In this document: in pieces, positions 50,318 to 60,889 of the stretch
Numbering within the stretch: the first letter of the stretch is position 1
Layout of the letters: each line of letters starts with the position of its first letter
Origin: Botryococcus braunii
Lineage: Eukaryota; Chlorophyta; Trebouxiophyceae
Direction of reading: 5' to 3'
Length of the DNA stretch: 64,000 nucleotides
Assembly: GCA_002005505.1 (NCBI GenBank)
Contig: MVGU01001123.1
Coordinates: forward strand, 1-64,000
Program-made: the position numbers and the translations under genes
Notes under the pieces: generated by a model
The model's database searches: none
What the model saw: the letters and a program-made list of their open reading frames with translations, nothing else
What the model was told of the DNA's origin: nothing

Positions 50318-53071
50318 CATGAGCATCTAATGAATCCTGCTCCTCTTGCATAGCAGCCTTCCAGTATTCCCACTGTGGGGACTGCTGTGCTTCTCTCAAA
50401 CTTGAGGGCACACTAATCTTGCTGAAACGCACCCTTGTGTGCTTCCCCTTTTCTCCCTGTTTCTCATCAGTGCTGCTCTCAGTCTCTCCAATACCCACTA
50501 CTCTTCCACTGACTTTCGCCGCACTGCACACCGGGGCAGCCTGAGCTTCCTCAGAATTTCTCCTCTGTCCTCTCTCTCTCTCTTTGACTCGCAGTTTGCC
50601 TTTTCAAGCTGCTTCTCCGCACGCTTACATCATCCTCCCAAACACAGGTGCCTCTCGGAAAGCTCTTGTAATTTGGAGTTTCTGCACCGTGTCCAAGCTT
50701 CCGATTCACCTCCTCAGTCACACTCTGACATGTCTGGCGAACATCAGTCTCGCTAATTCTCTCACAACCAATGCTGGCATAGTGTGTCGTTTGTGTGCAC
50801 TTCCCCTCTTGCTTGTGTGTCTGAGCCTCTCTCTCTCTCTCTCTTTCGCCCCCCCCCCCCCCCCAGACATGAGCGCTGGGGCGCTGGCCCAGCTGCACTC
50901 TCACAGACATTGCCGTTAGGTGTGTGGCTGGCACCACATTGTTCTTTGACTTCTGAGATCCAAGATGGGCAATCCATGCTCTGCTCACAGCTCACGTTGC
51001 TAACATTGCTCTCAGGCACTGAACAGGTCCCACCCATGCAACTCAGCTCACTTGGACCAGTGTCAGTCTGCTCAGAGACTGTCCCCCTCTCATCACTCAC
51101 ATATATTTCAGGTCTCTCATGATTCTGACCCAAGTCCTGCACTTCCCCTGGTCCCTGTGACTCTCTGTCACGTTCAGTCAACCCCTTTAGCTCACGGCTC
51201 TCACCCTTCTCCTGTGCCAGCAGGAGTTCGCATGTGGCACTTCGTTGTTCGTAGCGTTGAGATCGAGTCTGGCCGTCCGGCGGCTTGTCTTCGCCGGTGG
51301 GTTGAGAGTCTCGAAGGTACTGCTGCGCCCGCTCCAAAAGAGGTCGATGCTCTCCATAGTCCTGACTTCCTCGAGCCAGGTGGCGAAGTGACTCCATCAT
51401 CCATGACTGGTTCAGGTCCAGCAAGCGTGGTTCTCCTGAGGGCCCAGTAGAACGTTCGGAGGTTGCATCCGCCGGGAAGCACTTCCCCTGACAGCCAGAC
51501 TCGGTTGCAGCCTCGTCAGGGGGTTCTGGGAGGGTGCTGTCAGGCCTGTTGCTGGAACTGGGAATGCTGGTAGCTCCAGTCCTGACGCTGGTTTGGAGAT
51601 TGTCTGCGGGAAGTTCACTGCTCTGCTGCTGGAAATCTAACCCCTCTGGATACGAGAAATTCTGTGGTTGCCCAGAGGTAGCGTTCACTCCCACTCGAGA
51701 GGCCCCAGGAATATGTTCCACAAATTCCACGTCTCTACTTTCTCTCCAGACTCCTCCTCCCGGGTAAATTCGAAATGCTTTAGACACTGGAGAGTATCCT
51801 GTGAACATTCCAGGTACTGCCTTGGGCGAAAACACACCCCTCTCCTGATCAGGGACATGGACAAACGCCAGACATCCCCATGTGCGTAAGAGGGAGACAT
51901 CTGGTTTGTAGCCCATAAACATTTCAAAGGGGGTAAGAGGCCTGCCTGTACTGGGTCCCATATTCAGGAGGATGCATGCTGTTTCCAAAGCTTCTTTCCA
52001 CATCACAGGACTGGCTGCAGCAAAATTGAGGAGGGTTCTTGTACGCTCCTTCAGGGTCCTGTTGGCTCGCTCTGCTATCCCGTTCTGTTGCGGGGTGTAT
52101 GGGGCAGACATCTCGAGTTTAGTTCCCTGAGAGGCACAAAATTCCTTGAATCTGGAGTTGATAAATTCAGTACCTCAATCGCACCGAATGCACTTAATAG
52201 TGACCCCCCTTTCAGTCTGCCAGAACAATATAAGGTCCTTGACCACCGATTCGATGACGTCTTTCGATGTAAATGGTAGGACTGCTTTCCAGCCAGATGC
52301 CTCATCTGCCACAGTCACCAAAAATCGTTCTCCAGTGATGGCGGCAGGGGAAATGGGGCCAACTGTGTCAATATGGACTCTGTCAACGGGGTTCACTGCA
52401 GGTCTGGAACTTTCTCCAAAGGGAGGGCGAGCATGCTTCACGGTATTTCGGGCAACTTTCACATGGCGACAGGGATGTATCGATTCCAGTGACCAGCTGT
52501 TCATTGCTCAAACGCAGCATCCATGGTTCTCTTGGGTGTCCCATTCTGCTATGCCACAGGACCCTTCTGGCACAGTCATGTTTCGGGTTTTTCTTGCACT
52601 TGTTCTTTACTGCAGCTGTGACTGGGGAGGGGCAACTATTTGTGGTAACAGGGAAGCAGTCATGTACATAATATAAACCATTTTCTGATCTGACTGGCAT
52701 TCCCTACCCATTTGGGCCAGACACTGCATTAAATGCACCCACACTGTCTGTGGTGAAGCAAGCTCCGTCACGGAGGGCAGCAGACACTGACATGATATTT
52801 GTTGTGGCAGACGGAACACACTGAACATGGTGCAGCCACAGTAGGATACACTGTTGGGTCAAAAGGCATACTGATCCAGTGGCAACAATTCCTCCGGTGG
52901 CATCAGAGGTGGCAAGCTGTAGTGGAATGGTGTGGCATGTATTCTGGGAGCATGCAGCAACGACAGATTGTTGACAAGGTGCACAGAAGCTCCACTGTCA
53001 ACTAACCAGGACTGTTTGGACTTCTTGCTGTTGAGAGAGTCCAGCACATTGTAAGACACCACGTATGGCAT
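50318..53071 (-). pseudogene. pol: copia A' pol: protease, integrase, linker
   Basis: Protease WLVDSGASVHLVN; VLWHSRMGHPREPWMLRL; HIDTVGPISPA; stop (TGA) after RCD as in A; YTPQQNGIAERANRT. The linker frame 50762-52111 is better preserved than in A (449 residues). An 18-bp stretch present in A near 5030-5047 is missing near 52439, and HVKVARNTVKHARPP replaces the usual CEACIEGKHARPP. Not functional. Confidence 0.9.
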
Positions 53072-53074
53072 ACC

Positions 53075-54112
53075 TTATGGAGGAGGTGAAGGTGGACCAG
53101 GAGGAGGGTGCAGCAGTGGGAAGGCTCCAGCTCCAGGGAAAGCATGCTGAACTGCTGGAGGGGGCTGAGGTCCTCCGGGAAGCGGTCCTTGAGGCCACAT
53201 GCCTGCCAGTTGCTGCACTGCTGCCACAACATTTCTCTGCGTCTCTGCGTCCCTCTGCCTCTTGCGACAGTCTCGCCAGAAGTGCCCCTTTTTATGGCAG
53301 TAGTTGCAGGTCCCAAGTACCTCTGCCTTTGGGTCGGTGTCAGCAGGCTGCCTGGGCTGGTTTACCACACTGGCAGCAGTGGCAGGCATAGTTGCAGCTG
53401 GGGCAGGCAGAGCCATCATGACCCTTGCAGGCTGGTCTTCCTCGTCGTTGTATCCAATTGCTTCTGCTGTGGTGGAAACGAGGTCTGCCAGTTGGTCCAA
53501 TGGATGGGCGACGGCAGTGGGCAGCAACTCTGGCGTGCTTGCAGCAGTAGGCAGTCCTTGCACAATCTGAGTTGCCACATGTCCGTCCACTAGGTCATGT
53601 CCATTGTTGTTCAGGCAATTTTTGAGGTTGATCATCCTATTCACATACTGGGATATTGTCTCTCCTTGTCTCATGCCTCTAGACATCTCCTTCAACCATT
53701 CTGCGTTGGCCTGAACATTACTTCCACATGTGAATTTCTTGCAAATGTGGATATAAGCGTCATAAGCAGAGGGTTTGCTAGACACTTCTCCCAGCCAGTC
53801 TTCTGGGACTGATTCATACAGCAGTAACATGGCAGCAGCATTGTGGATAGTTCCAGGCATGGCTTCTTGAACGGCAGGCAAAGAGCCTTTTGAATCATTA
53901 GCTGCAATAAACGCATTATTCCACACTACAAAGTTCTGACCTTTGGACTGTAGCTTTACATGGACCTTGACCTGGGTGGCAATAACCTTTGGCAGGCTGT
54001 CTCCTTCGCCCCTGGATGTACTGGGTGTGGAGGGCTCTCTGGTAGGAGATGATGTAGACTGTTCGCTGGCCGACTTCGATGCTTCACTGGTGCTTGAACC
54101 CTTCTTCTTCAT
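53075..54112 (-). CDS. gag: Copia A' Gag (intact frame)
   Basis: 345 residues, MKKKGSSTSEASKSASEQ to PSPPP, ending TAA before the protease frame. UBN2-like capsid (VWNNAFIAANDS, YESVPEDWLGEV, GETISQYVNRMINLKNCL) and CCHC knuckle CNYCHKKGHFWRDC. This is the uninterrupted version of the A gag and shows the empty site of element P (GCTAG at about 53777). In A' and B the position of the P gag TAG is a sense codon (DQPARV). The TAA that separates it from pol makes A' defective. Confidence 0.9.
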   Translation of the reverse strand: MKKKGSSTSEASKSASEQSTSSPTREPSTPSTSRGEGDSLPKVIATQVKVHVKLQSKGQNFVVWNNAFIAANDSKGSLPAVQEAMPGTIHNAAAMLLLYESVPEDWLGEVSSKPSAYDAYIHICKKFTCGSNVQANAEWLKEMSRGMRQGETISQYVNRMINLKNCLNNNGHDLVDGHVATQIVQGLPTAASTPELLPTAVAHPLDQLADLVSTTAEAIGYNDEEDQPARVMMALPAPAATMPATAASVVNQPRQPADTDPKAEVLGTCNYCHKKGHFWRDCRKRQRDAETQRNVVAAVQQLAGMWPQGPLPGGPQPPPAVQHAFPGAGAFPLLHPPPGPPSPPP

Positions 54113-54127
54113 TCTGCTGGTGGTTGA

Positions 54128-54651
54128 TTAGTGGTCGCTCCGGTCTAAAAGTCGGGAGTCTCGGTCTTCGTCCTCGCTGTCTGCCTCTGTAAACCACTCC
54201 TCTTCGCAGTGGTTATCGCTGTTTGTCGTCAGGTGCTCCAAAAAGTCGTCGTCTATGCAGGCCAGTGCATACTCAACAGCTGTGTAGGCAGCTTTCTCCG
54301 TCCAGTAAGCTCCCTGGGTGGGGCCTCCCGTCTGCTGCAGGCACCTTTCAAGTATTGCTCTGGTTACAAACCCTGGATCTCCGTTGATGAACGAGAGCTC
54401 CCACGCCGTCACTTTGTAGGCTGGGTAAACTGGAAATCGCTCCTAGAACCACCCTGAAGGAGTGAGTGCGCCTTGTCCGTATTTCTCGTAGACGAAGTCT
54501 TCACGATAGACGCTCGTTCCTCGATTGTCCTTGGTCCTCTCTCCCCTCCAGCCCTTCTTCTTTCGTTATAAGATGGTGGTGGAAGTGGTGATCTTCTAAT
54601 CGGTCCAGTATATCCCGTTGACATTCTCCCGGTTCGCCTCGTTCGCGCCAT
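54128..54651 (-). pseudogene. copia A' accessory ORF1 (H3 tail-like start)
   Basis: Same N-terminus as A (MARTRRTGRMSTG, PPSY, ERRRAGGERGPRTIEERA) but with a 1-nt deletion near 54500 that changes frame after IVK, so the first frame ends at 54409. The C-terminal part (WELSFINGDPG, YWTEKAAYTA, DSEDEDRDS) is open as 54128-54412. The stop at 14402 in A is also present here (TAG near 54442). Confidence 0.83.
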
Positions 54652-54703
54652 GGTTGATTAGACAACTTAAGTCATACATCTTACATGCCCAGCTGAAAAG
54701 TTG

Positions 54704-54717
54704 GTTGGCCCATAACC
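54704..54717 (-). promoter_or_regulatory. Primer-binding site of copia A'
   Basis: The minus strand reads GGTTATGGGCCAAC directly after the 5' LTR, identical to A. Confidence 0.82.
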
Positions 54718-55445
54718 TGTACACTTATGTGCTTGGCGATTCCTGTATGACCCGGCACGAAGGGTGTTTAGCTCGGCGGCACTCTTGTTGTGTGTCGATA
54801 AACAAGCAGGGCCGACTGTGTATGTACACTTTACAGGCAACTGTTCAGAGATAAGCACCCGGAGTGCTCTTTGTAGTCCCAATCAAGTGATTACAATGCT
54901 TATTGCTTTCTCTCATCACTCAGGAATTCAAACTAATCACTCTACTTATCGACCGATAGTCTGCATTACCGTTGTTCGATGAGTCAAAACATTAGCACTA
55001 TTCTAATAACACTATCTAGACCTCTTCCTAACCGATTGTTCATGAGCATCTGGTGCTGCAACATCAAGTTACCTGTATGACCCGGCACGAAGGGTGTTTA
55101 GCTCGGCGGCACTCTTGTTGTGTGTCGATAAACAAGCAGGGCCGACTGTGTATGTACACTTGACAGGCAACTGTTCAGAGATAAGCACCCGGAGTGCTCT
55201 TTATAGTCCCAATCAAGTGCCTCATCCTTGCGAGCCGGCGACATGTATCCTTCTAGCAAAACCGTGTCAGATTACCTCATTCTCCCTAATCTCAGTGGAA
55301 TCAGTCTAGATTGACCTTGGCAGAACTTCTACGTTCTGCCGCCTATTACTCATTGTCTTTATTGTTCCAGCTTGTCGTTCTGAGTCGATCTGGCCACTAT
55401 TACTCTCGTGAGGGAAAGGCACGAATTTCTCTTCCCAATATAGCA
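54718..55445 (-). repeat. 5' LTR of copia A'
   Basis: 728 bp, same ends as the LTR at 14678-15405 including the unusual GCA end, with the same 148-bp internal duplication. Followed by ACAAT. Confidence 0.94.
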
Positions 55446-55712
55446 ACAATACATGACTGATTGGCAACTGTGGAGAAACACCCGGAGTGCTTGTTTAGTT
55501 CCAACCAAGTGCCTTGCCTATCCGTGCGACCACCACTACCTTTCTGCTGCAAATGTGTATGTAACTTGCGTTATCTTTATCTACATTCAAGTTCATGATA
55601 ATTACGGCGGTACCACAGTTTCACCGTATTTGTCTCACCTTTATTGTCACTGACGGATTGGCCACTATTACTCCTCTGAGGGAAAGGCACAAATACGATA
55701 TACATCACAACA
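55446..55712 (-). repeat. 3' LTR of copia D', proximal part
   Basis: Completes the LTR begun at 45300. Joined, the two parts give an LTR of roughly 690 bp, in line with the other copia LTRs. Polypurine tract at 55713-55730. Confidence 0.87.
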
Positions 55713-55730
55713 CTTCCCCTTGCCTTTTCC

Positions 55731-57333
55731 TCACAGGAACTTGGCTAGTCCAAGTGAGTCACGGTGACTCTGAAACACTAACCTAACTAGTGGGTTGGTG
55801 AAGATGTCAGCCACATTTCAGAGAATCTCACATGCACTCCAGCATCACTCTTACACACCTCATACCCCATGACTTCCAACTTGTCATTTAGGGTCTTGTG
55901 CCGGGCACGTGGGGCCTGCTTCAGGCCATACAGTGCCTTCTTCAATCGACACACTGAATTGCGATCACCATTTTCAAACCCAGGAGACTGCGTCACATAC
56001 ACTTCATCCTCTAGCTCTCCATTTTAGAAAGGCAGTCTTGACATCCACTTGGTGGATCTCAAACCCTCTCTTGCAGCAACAGCCAGTAAGGCTCTTCTAG
56101 CTCCATAGCTACTAGTTGGAGCAAACACCTCCATGACATCTACCCCAGGGATTTGTCTACATCCCTGGGCAACCAATCTTGCCTTGAATCTCACAACATT
56201 CCCATGTGCATCCATCTTCACTGAGAAGATCCAGTGAACTGGTATCACCTTGTGCCCATGAGGTCTTGGAACATACTCCATGACTTCATGAGTGTCTAAG
56301 GAATTCTGCTCTTCTTGCATAGCAGCCTTCCAATATTCCCACTGAGGAGACATCTGAGCTTCCCTCAGATTTGAGGGAACATGAATTTTGCCAAATCTAA
56401 CACCTGTGTGCTTCCCCTCTTTTCCCTTATCATTGGGAGATTTGCTGGCTACACCATTACAACCCACTACTCTTCCACTCACACTCGCCGCACTACAGCT
56501 GACATTTCCCTCAGTGGGATCAGGATTCTCCCTCATTTTTCTCTCTCGCTTTGACTCACATTTCGCGCTGCCCAATTTGCTGCTTTGCACACTCACATTA
56601 TCCTCCCTGACACAGGTACCTCCCGGAAAGCTTCCATAGTCAGGAATTCTCTCACACTGTCCAAGCTTCCGGTTCACCTCCTCATTCACACACTTACGTA
56701 CCCTCCGGAGCTCAGGCTCCACGGGTCCCTCACAGGCAGGACAAGGGGGAGTCTGATCAGCACTGGACTTCCCCTCAAGTATGTGACTGGAGTGTCCCTA
56801 GCTTCCACAGTTTGTCACAGTAGGTTGTGACCTCACATCCCTGACATCTTCCTCCCATGCACAGGTACCTCTCAGTGTGCACTTGTAGTTTGGCAAGATC
56901 CCACAATGTCTGTGCAACTGATTCACCTCCTCTTCTCGTCGCTTACACAGGTACTGGGATGCAGACCCAGTACTGCGCTCACAGACATGTCTGGCTGTTC
57001 CTGAGGAGGTTGGGTGCCTCTTCTCAAGCTTGTGGCTGTCACCACTATCCCGTCCCTGTCCACACCACTGATGGGAAGAGCCAGTTGTTCTCTCACAGGT
57101 CTCGTCTCTTACATGCTGCTCATTCACTGGACAGGACCCACCCGTGCAACTCAGCTCCCTAGGACCTGTTACAGCCATAATTGTTGCTGCCCCTCTCACA
57201 TCACTTACATTCAAGTCAGGGCTCTCAGGGTGACACCCATCTACCTGCACTTCCCCTGGTCCCTGTGACATTGTGTCACTTTCAGTCAGCCCCACTCCTT
57301 CTCTGCTCTCTCCCACCTCCTGCGAGAGCAGGA
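55731..57333 (-). pseudogene. pol: copia D' pol remnants: RT and linker, RNase H deleted
   Basis: After a short C-terminal stub the sequence jumps (at about 55819) to RT ([20 protein letters not shown]), with the active-site YVDD and all of RNase H missing. Then HWIFSVKM, VDVMEVFAPTSSYG and the linker modules (NEEVNRKLGQC, NYKCTLRGTCAWEEDVR). It is cut at 57333 by the G3 LTR, inside sequence equivalent to 18214 in D. Confidence 0.88.
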
Positions 57334-57524
57334 TGTAACGTTCCGAGTGCGAAGGGTCCGTTAGGGAGCCGATCGGCATCGAGCCGATAGCGCGTGATCG
57401 GAGAGCGGGGTACGATGACCTCATTACGTAAACTGGCCAGCTTGGCTGGCGGGGTGCTATCAGACGGGTCGCACCTGTGTGAGGTCATTCTCACACGAAC
57501 TTGAGATCGGCACAAGATATTACA
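57334..57524 (+). repeat. 5' LTR of gypsy G3
   Basis: 191 bp from TGTAACGTTCCGAG to GATATTACA, an unusually short LTR. The left flank is copia D' sequence (AGCAGGA). The partner LTR is beyond the window. Confidence 0.8.
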
Positions 57525-57528
57525 TCTT

Positions 57529-57541
57529 TGGTATCGGCGAG
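57529..57541 (+). promoter_or_regulatory. Primer-binding site of gypsy G3
   Basis: TGGTATCGGCGAG, four bases after the LTR, identical to the start of the G2 site. Confidence 0.8.
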
Positions 57542-57628
57542 AATTCTAAAACCTCGGGTTTTCGATTTCTCGTGTATCTTGTGTGTTTTACGGACCTGGG
57601 GTCCGTGGTCGTAAACCTGGGGTTTGCG

Positions 57629-58123
57629 ATGGCACTCCGGACACTTGTCGAAGTGCCGCAGGGGTTGCGAAATACATTTGTAACCGTGCCCCCTACGAGG
57701 AGGTGTGCTATTGGGACGGTTTGGGACGACTCGTGGCCCACTTGGGCCAGGAAAAATCCCCGTGTCCCGGACCTTTCGAACGGCTTGAGCTACGAAAATT
57801 GTCGCGCTTTCACGAAACAGAAGCTCGTAGAGATCCAAGCACTTCCTAGTGCCGAGATCGCTACGCAGCAACTGGTTCGTGAAATCGGTGATTATTTCGA
57901 GAAGCTTGAGCCGGTCGAGGTGCACTTGGCGAAGCTGTCGACGCAGCTGCACCTCCAGGTAACTGGAGAGGGCGGCTTTAAGCCGGGTTTCGACTCGGTG
58001 GCGCATTTTGCCGAAATGCAGAGGCTCGCGACGGCGAAACTAGAATACGAAACGAGAGTTTGGCAGTTGTACTTCATCGCTGCCGAGCTCGATACGGATT
58101 CCTCTCGTTCCGTACAATCTGAT
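57629..58123 (+). pseudogene. gag: Gypsy G3 gag, N-terminal part (split by hAT-like element)
   Basis: Starts MALRTLVEVPQGLRN and is open for 165 codons to the insertion point. The codons continue in frame after the hAT-like element: with one AATCTGAT kept, ...SVQSD joins ASITSEMARREL. The segment is not recognised as a known domain; it precedes a coiled coil and the capsid domain. The apparent C-terminus at 58129 is created by the insertion. Confidence 0.75.
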
Positions 58124-58492
58124 CAGTGAAATTTTTAGTGGCAGAATTATGCCATTTTGGCAGAATTAAATAATTCCGAGCGGTTGGCTGGCAGAATAAT
58201 CCCATTTTGCACCCTCCGACTCTGCCATTTCAGGCAGCGAAAAAGAAATGCGGAGAGGCTGATTCTGCCACCGAGTGGCAGAGGGAAAAGAATTCAAGAT
58301 AGGGATTTCTGCCACGGTGGCATTTGAAAATGTATTTCTCAAGGGACGATTCTGCCACCCCTGTATTCCGGACGAGGGTCATGATCTCTCAGAGGCCTCT
58401 CACTGAGAGGCTCTCAGAGTGGGCTGCTAGTAGGCTGCCAGCAGGGCGGTCCGCATTAAGGCCAGCGGCTAGAGATAGGGTCTGCTAGAGCA

Positions 58493-58626
58493 GAGGCGAG
58501 TTTCGTGATCAAACTCCAGCAGAGGTAGGGGTCTGCTACATAAGAGGCGAGTATCGTGATCAAACTCGAGCAGAGGTAGGGGTCTGCTACAAAAGAGGCG
58601 AGTTTCGTGATCAAACTCCAGCAGAG
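58493..58626 (+). repeat. 51-bp tandem repeat inside the hAT-like element
   Basis: About 2.6 copies starting GAGGCGAGTxTCGTGATCAAA at 58493, 58544 and 58595. Confidence 0.85.
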
Positions 58627-58788
58627 CACCCATGACAATAAATCTTGTCAGGCGCAAATCTGGGCTGCAGAAATCGGCATTTTAAGACATTTAATCAGGG
58701 GATTTGATGGCCATGGGCAGTACACGTGTGAGGCGTACTGCAAGTTGCCGTAGTACAAAGAAAATCTAGTGGGCCCTGCGCGACAAAG

Positions 58789-59082
58789 ATGGTACAGTAC
58801 CGCCCTGAAGTTGCAGGTGGGACTTGCCGTTTGAAGCCCGAGGAGGTTAGGGCTCTGATTGCAAGAGCTTTAGAGGGCGTTCCCAGGGCTTTCTTTTTGC
58901 AAGAGGCATACCAGTGGGTGGCCGTGGTGGCAAGGAGAAGGGGTGCGAAGTTTGGAGAGCATCGGAGAAGGGACGGAATTTTGCATGCCCAAGGTCCGAA
59001 AGGAAGCCGTGAGCCCGACACCTTGGTAGCATTTTGCTGCAATATTTTCAAGCAATCCGTGATTGTTTTGGGGTATTTCTGA
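58789..59082 (+). CDS. Small unrecognised frame in the hAT-like element, possibly captured
   Basis: 97 residues, MVQYRPEVAGGTCRLKPEEV then RALIARALEGVPRAFFLQEA and VAVVARRRGAKFG. It has no transposase signature. Its composition looks protein-like and differs from the hairpin-rich ends, so it could be a captured host fragment, or chance. A 264-codon open frame runs on the opposite strand (58695-59486) and looks less protein-like. Confidence 0.25.
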   Translation: MVQYRPEVAGGTCRLKPEEVRALIARALEGVPRAFFLQEAYQWVAVVARRRGAKFGEHRRRDGILHAQGPKGSREPDTLVAFCCNIFKQSVIVLGYF

Positions 59083-59616
59083 ATGTTTTGGCTGGGCTGA
59101 AAGCCTGGCCCGTGTGAATGCGGAAGAGCAGAGGGGAGGGGACGCACCCTCAAGGGGTGCTGTTGGGCCCTACGCCGAGTTGCGGGGCCCACAATTGAGA
59201 AATATGGTGAACGTCCACTTGTTGGTGCAACTGGTGTGTGTGAAAACAAGCGTTGGTCGTGTGTAGGGGCTGTGTCTCGTAGGCCTAGCTTCCACCCACG
59301 TTTTGCCTTGCTCATGTAGGACCTTGATATTGAAGCTTGTGGGCTGTAAGCGCCAAGTGGGGTTTTGCAGGCCAGACTTGCGTGAGTAACGCTGTGACAA
59401 GACTTCTTGTCATGGGTGAGAGGTACAAAAGCTGCGAGTTCTGTGGTAAGTTGGCGAAACTCTTGATTTGATGCTAATTCTGCCACCGTGGCGGGGGGAA
59501 ATTAAATTATTCCTGCCGTGTCTGCCACCCTGTGGCAGACGAAAAATAAATTACTGAGCCAAATTATGCCAAGTGGCATAACTCCAAGATTCCTTAAAAA
59601 TTTCACTGAATCTGAT

Positions 59617-60889
59617 GCCTCAATAACTTCAGAAATGGCCCGGAGAGAACTTGATGATTTACGTGCGCAGCTGGATGAGTCCCGAGAGCGGGAAGACGCG
59701 CTCCAAACTCAGATCGACGAACTCCGTGCGGAACAAGAGGCACGACCCACTCCCGTAATTCGTACGCATATGCCTGACAAATTTGAGGGCCGAAAGGATG
59801 ATTTGGAGCAATTTTTAGAGGATGTGCGTTCGTATTGTGTGCTTACTAATCTCCCACTTGACAAGCGAGTGGATTACGCGGTGCGGTGCCTGGGGAAGTC
59901 CGTGAAAAAGGTATGGCTGGCTAAGAAAGCCAATTACCTTAGAACAAACCCAGGTACAGCCCTGACTCTTGAAATCTTTGGACAACTTCTGGGCAGTGTC
60001 TATGACAATAGTGATAAAATCACCAAGGCAAGGGACAAGTTGGATGGGGTTTTTCAGGGTTCTGATACCCTAGAACGTTATGTCGAAAGGTTCACAACAC
60101 TGCTTGCAGAGGTGGAAGTGGGGGGAGAGCTGTCTGGGGGGGGAGAAAATTCATCGCTTTAGAAAGGGGTTGCGCGACGACTTAAAAAAGGTGGCTGTCC
60201 TTGACCCCACCACTGGGGCTCCTTACCAAGACATAGATGCATTGATCAGTGCACTAACAAAGTATGATGCTGCCGTGGGAGGCACGGCGCAGGGGAAAAG
60301 ACAACGTCTTGGGGGCCCTAGTGTGGCAGCCACCACTGCCGTCGAATATGCCTACCCCACAGCCACCCCGGACGGGACATGGACAGGATACAACTATGGC
60401 TATGGTTATCAACAAGCCCCAACGTATGCTGCGGCTCCCATGGCCATGGCCCCAGTCTACCCTCAAGCAGGTCCATTAGCCTCCATGGCAGGTGGGCCTT
60501 CCCTGTATCCCCGTAGGGATGGGGTACCACCCTCAATGCGGGTCGATCGCCGCACCGGGTTCAACCCCGAGAGGCAGTGTTTCTCGTGTCAGAGCATGGG
60601 TCATGAGGCGTGGGTGTGCCCTTTCAAACAAATGGCTGAACACCCTGAGATCCCCCTCACTGCTTTTCAGTTGCACATTGCTCAACAGATTGTGAGGGAC
60701 CGGCGGGCTCGGGGAGTTCCACTTCCTGTCATCCCTGCACAGTTTGCAGAGATGGTGAATAGGGGCCAAGCATATGGTGGGGTGGGAACGGGCGGGACTG
60801 GACCAGGTGGTAGGACTGGGCGTGGGCGCGGACGGGGCCGGGGACGAGGACGGGGCTACGGAAGAGGGCGGGGACGGGCTAGAACATGA
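59617..60889 (+). pseudogene. gag: Gypsy G3 gag, main part (one frameshift)
   Basis: Coiled coil (RRELDDLRAQLDESREREDA), capsid domain (MPDKFEGRKDDLEQFLEDV, RVDYAVRCLG, LERYVERFTTLLAEVEV), then a frame change in a run of eight G (60136-60143); with seven G the frame would read GGEKIHRFRKGLRDDL. Then a Tyr/Pro-rich part, CCHC knuckle CFSCQSMGHEAWVC and a GRGRGRG tail. It ends TGA, overlapping the next ATG as ATGA (60886-60889). Confidence 0.85.

Larger units (their letters stand above)
45730..55445 (-). mobile_element. Ty1/copia retrotransposon A' (second copy of A, complete ends, degenerate)
   Basis: Flanked by ACAAT on both sides. 3' LTR 45730-47342 (contains solo LTR E), pol, solo LTR S' (48849-50313), gag, ORF1, PBS and 5' LTR 54718-55445. 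It shares the insertion site, internal solo LTR and inactivating mutations with A at 1-15405, so the two are copies of one duplicated locus. It lacks element P. Confidence 0.95.
45300..57333 (-). mobile_element. Copia D' (second copy of D), interrupted by A' and by gypsy G3
   Basis: LTR part 45300-45729, then A' (45730-55445), then the remaining LTR 55446-55712, polypurine tract 55713-55730, RT/linker remnants to 57333, where gypsy G3 begins. Compared with D it lacks 927 bp (equivalent to 15780-16706), with TC at both deletion edges. Up to 57333 it is otherwise nearly identical to 15411-18214. Confidence 0.88.
58124..59608. mobile_element. Non-autonomous hAT-like DNA transposon in gypsy G3 gag
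   Basis: 1485 bp. Terminal inverted repeats CAGTGAAATTTTTA (left) and TAAAAATTTCACTG (right) with a perfect 8-bp target duplication AATCTGAT (58116-58123, 59609-59616), the hAT superfamily signature. There is no transposase. Sub-terminal regions are full of short GTGGCAG/CTGCCAC palindromes (58135-58360 and 59470-59580), and three partial 51-bp tandem repeats lie at 58493-58626. Confidence 0.9.

Noticed and set aside
57629..58129. Independent accessory gene upstream of G3 gag, analogous to copia ORF1
   Set aside because: Removing the hAT-like insertion joins it in frame with gag; it is the gag N-terminus.
58695..59486. 264-codon minus-strand frame in the hAT-like element as a transposase
   Set aside because: No hAT transposase motifs (no DDE region, zinc BED or dimerisation signature) and a composition typical of a chance antisense frame.
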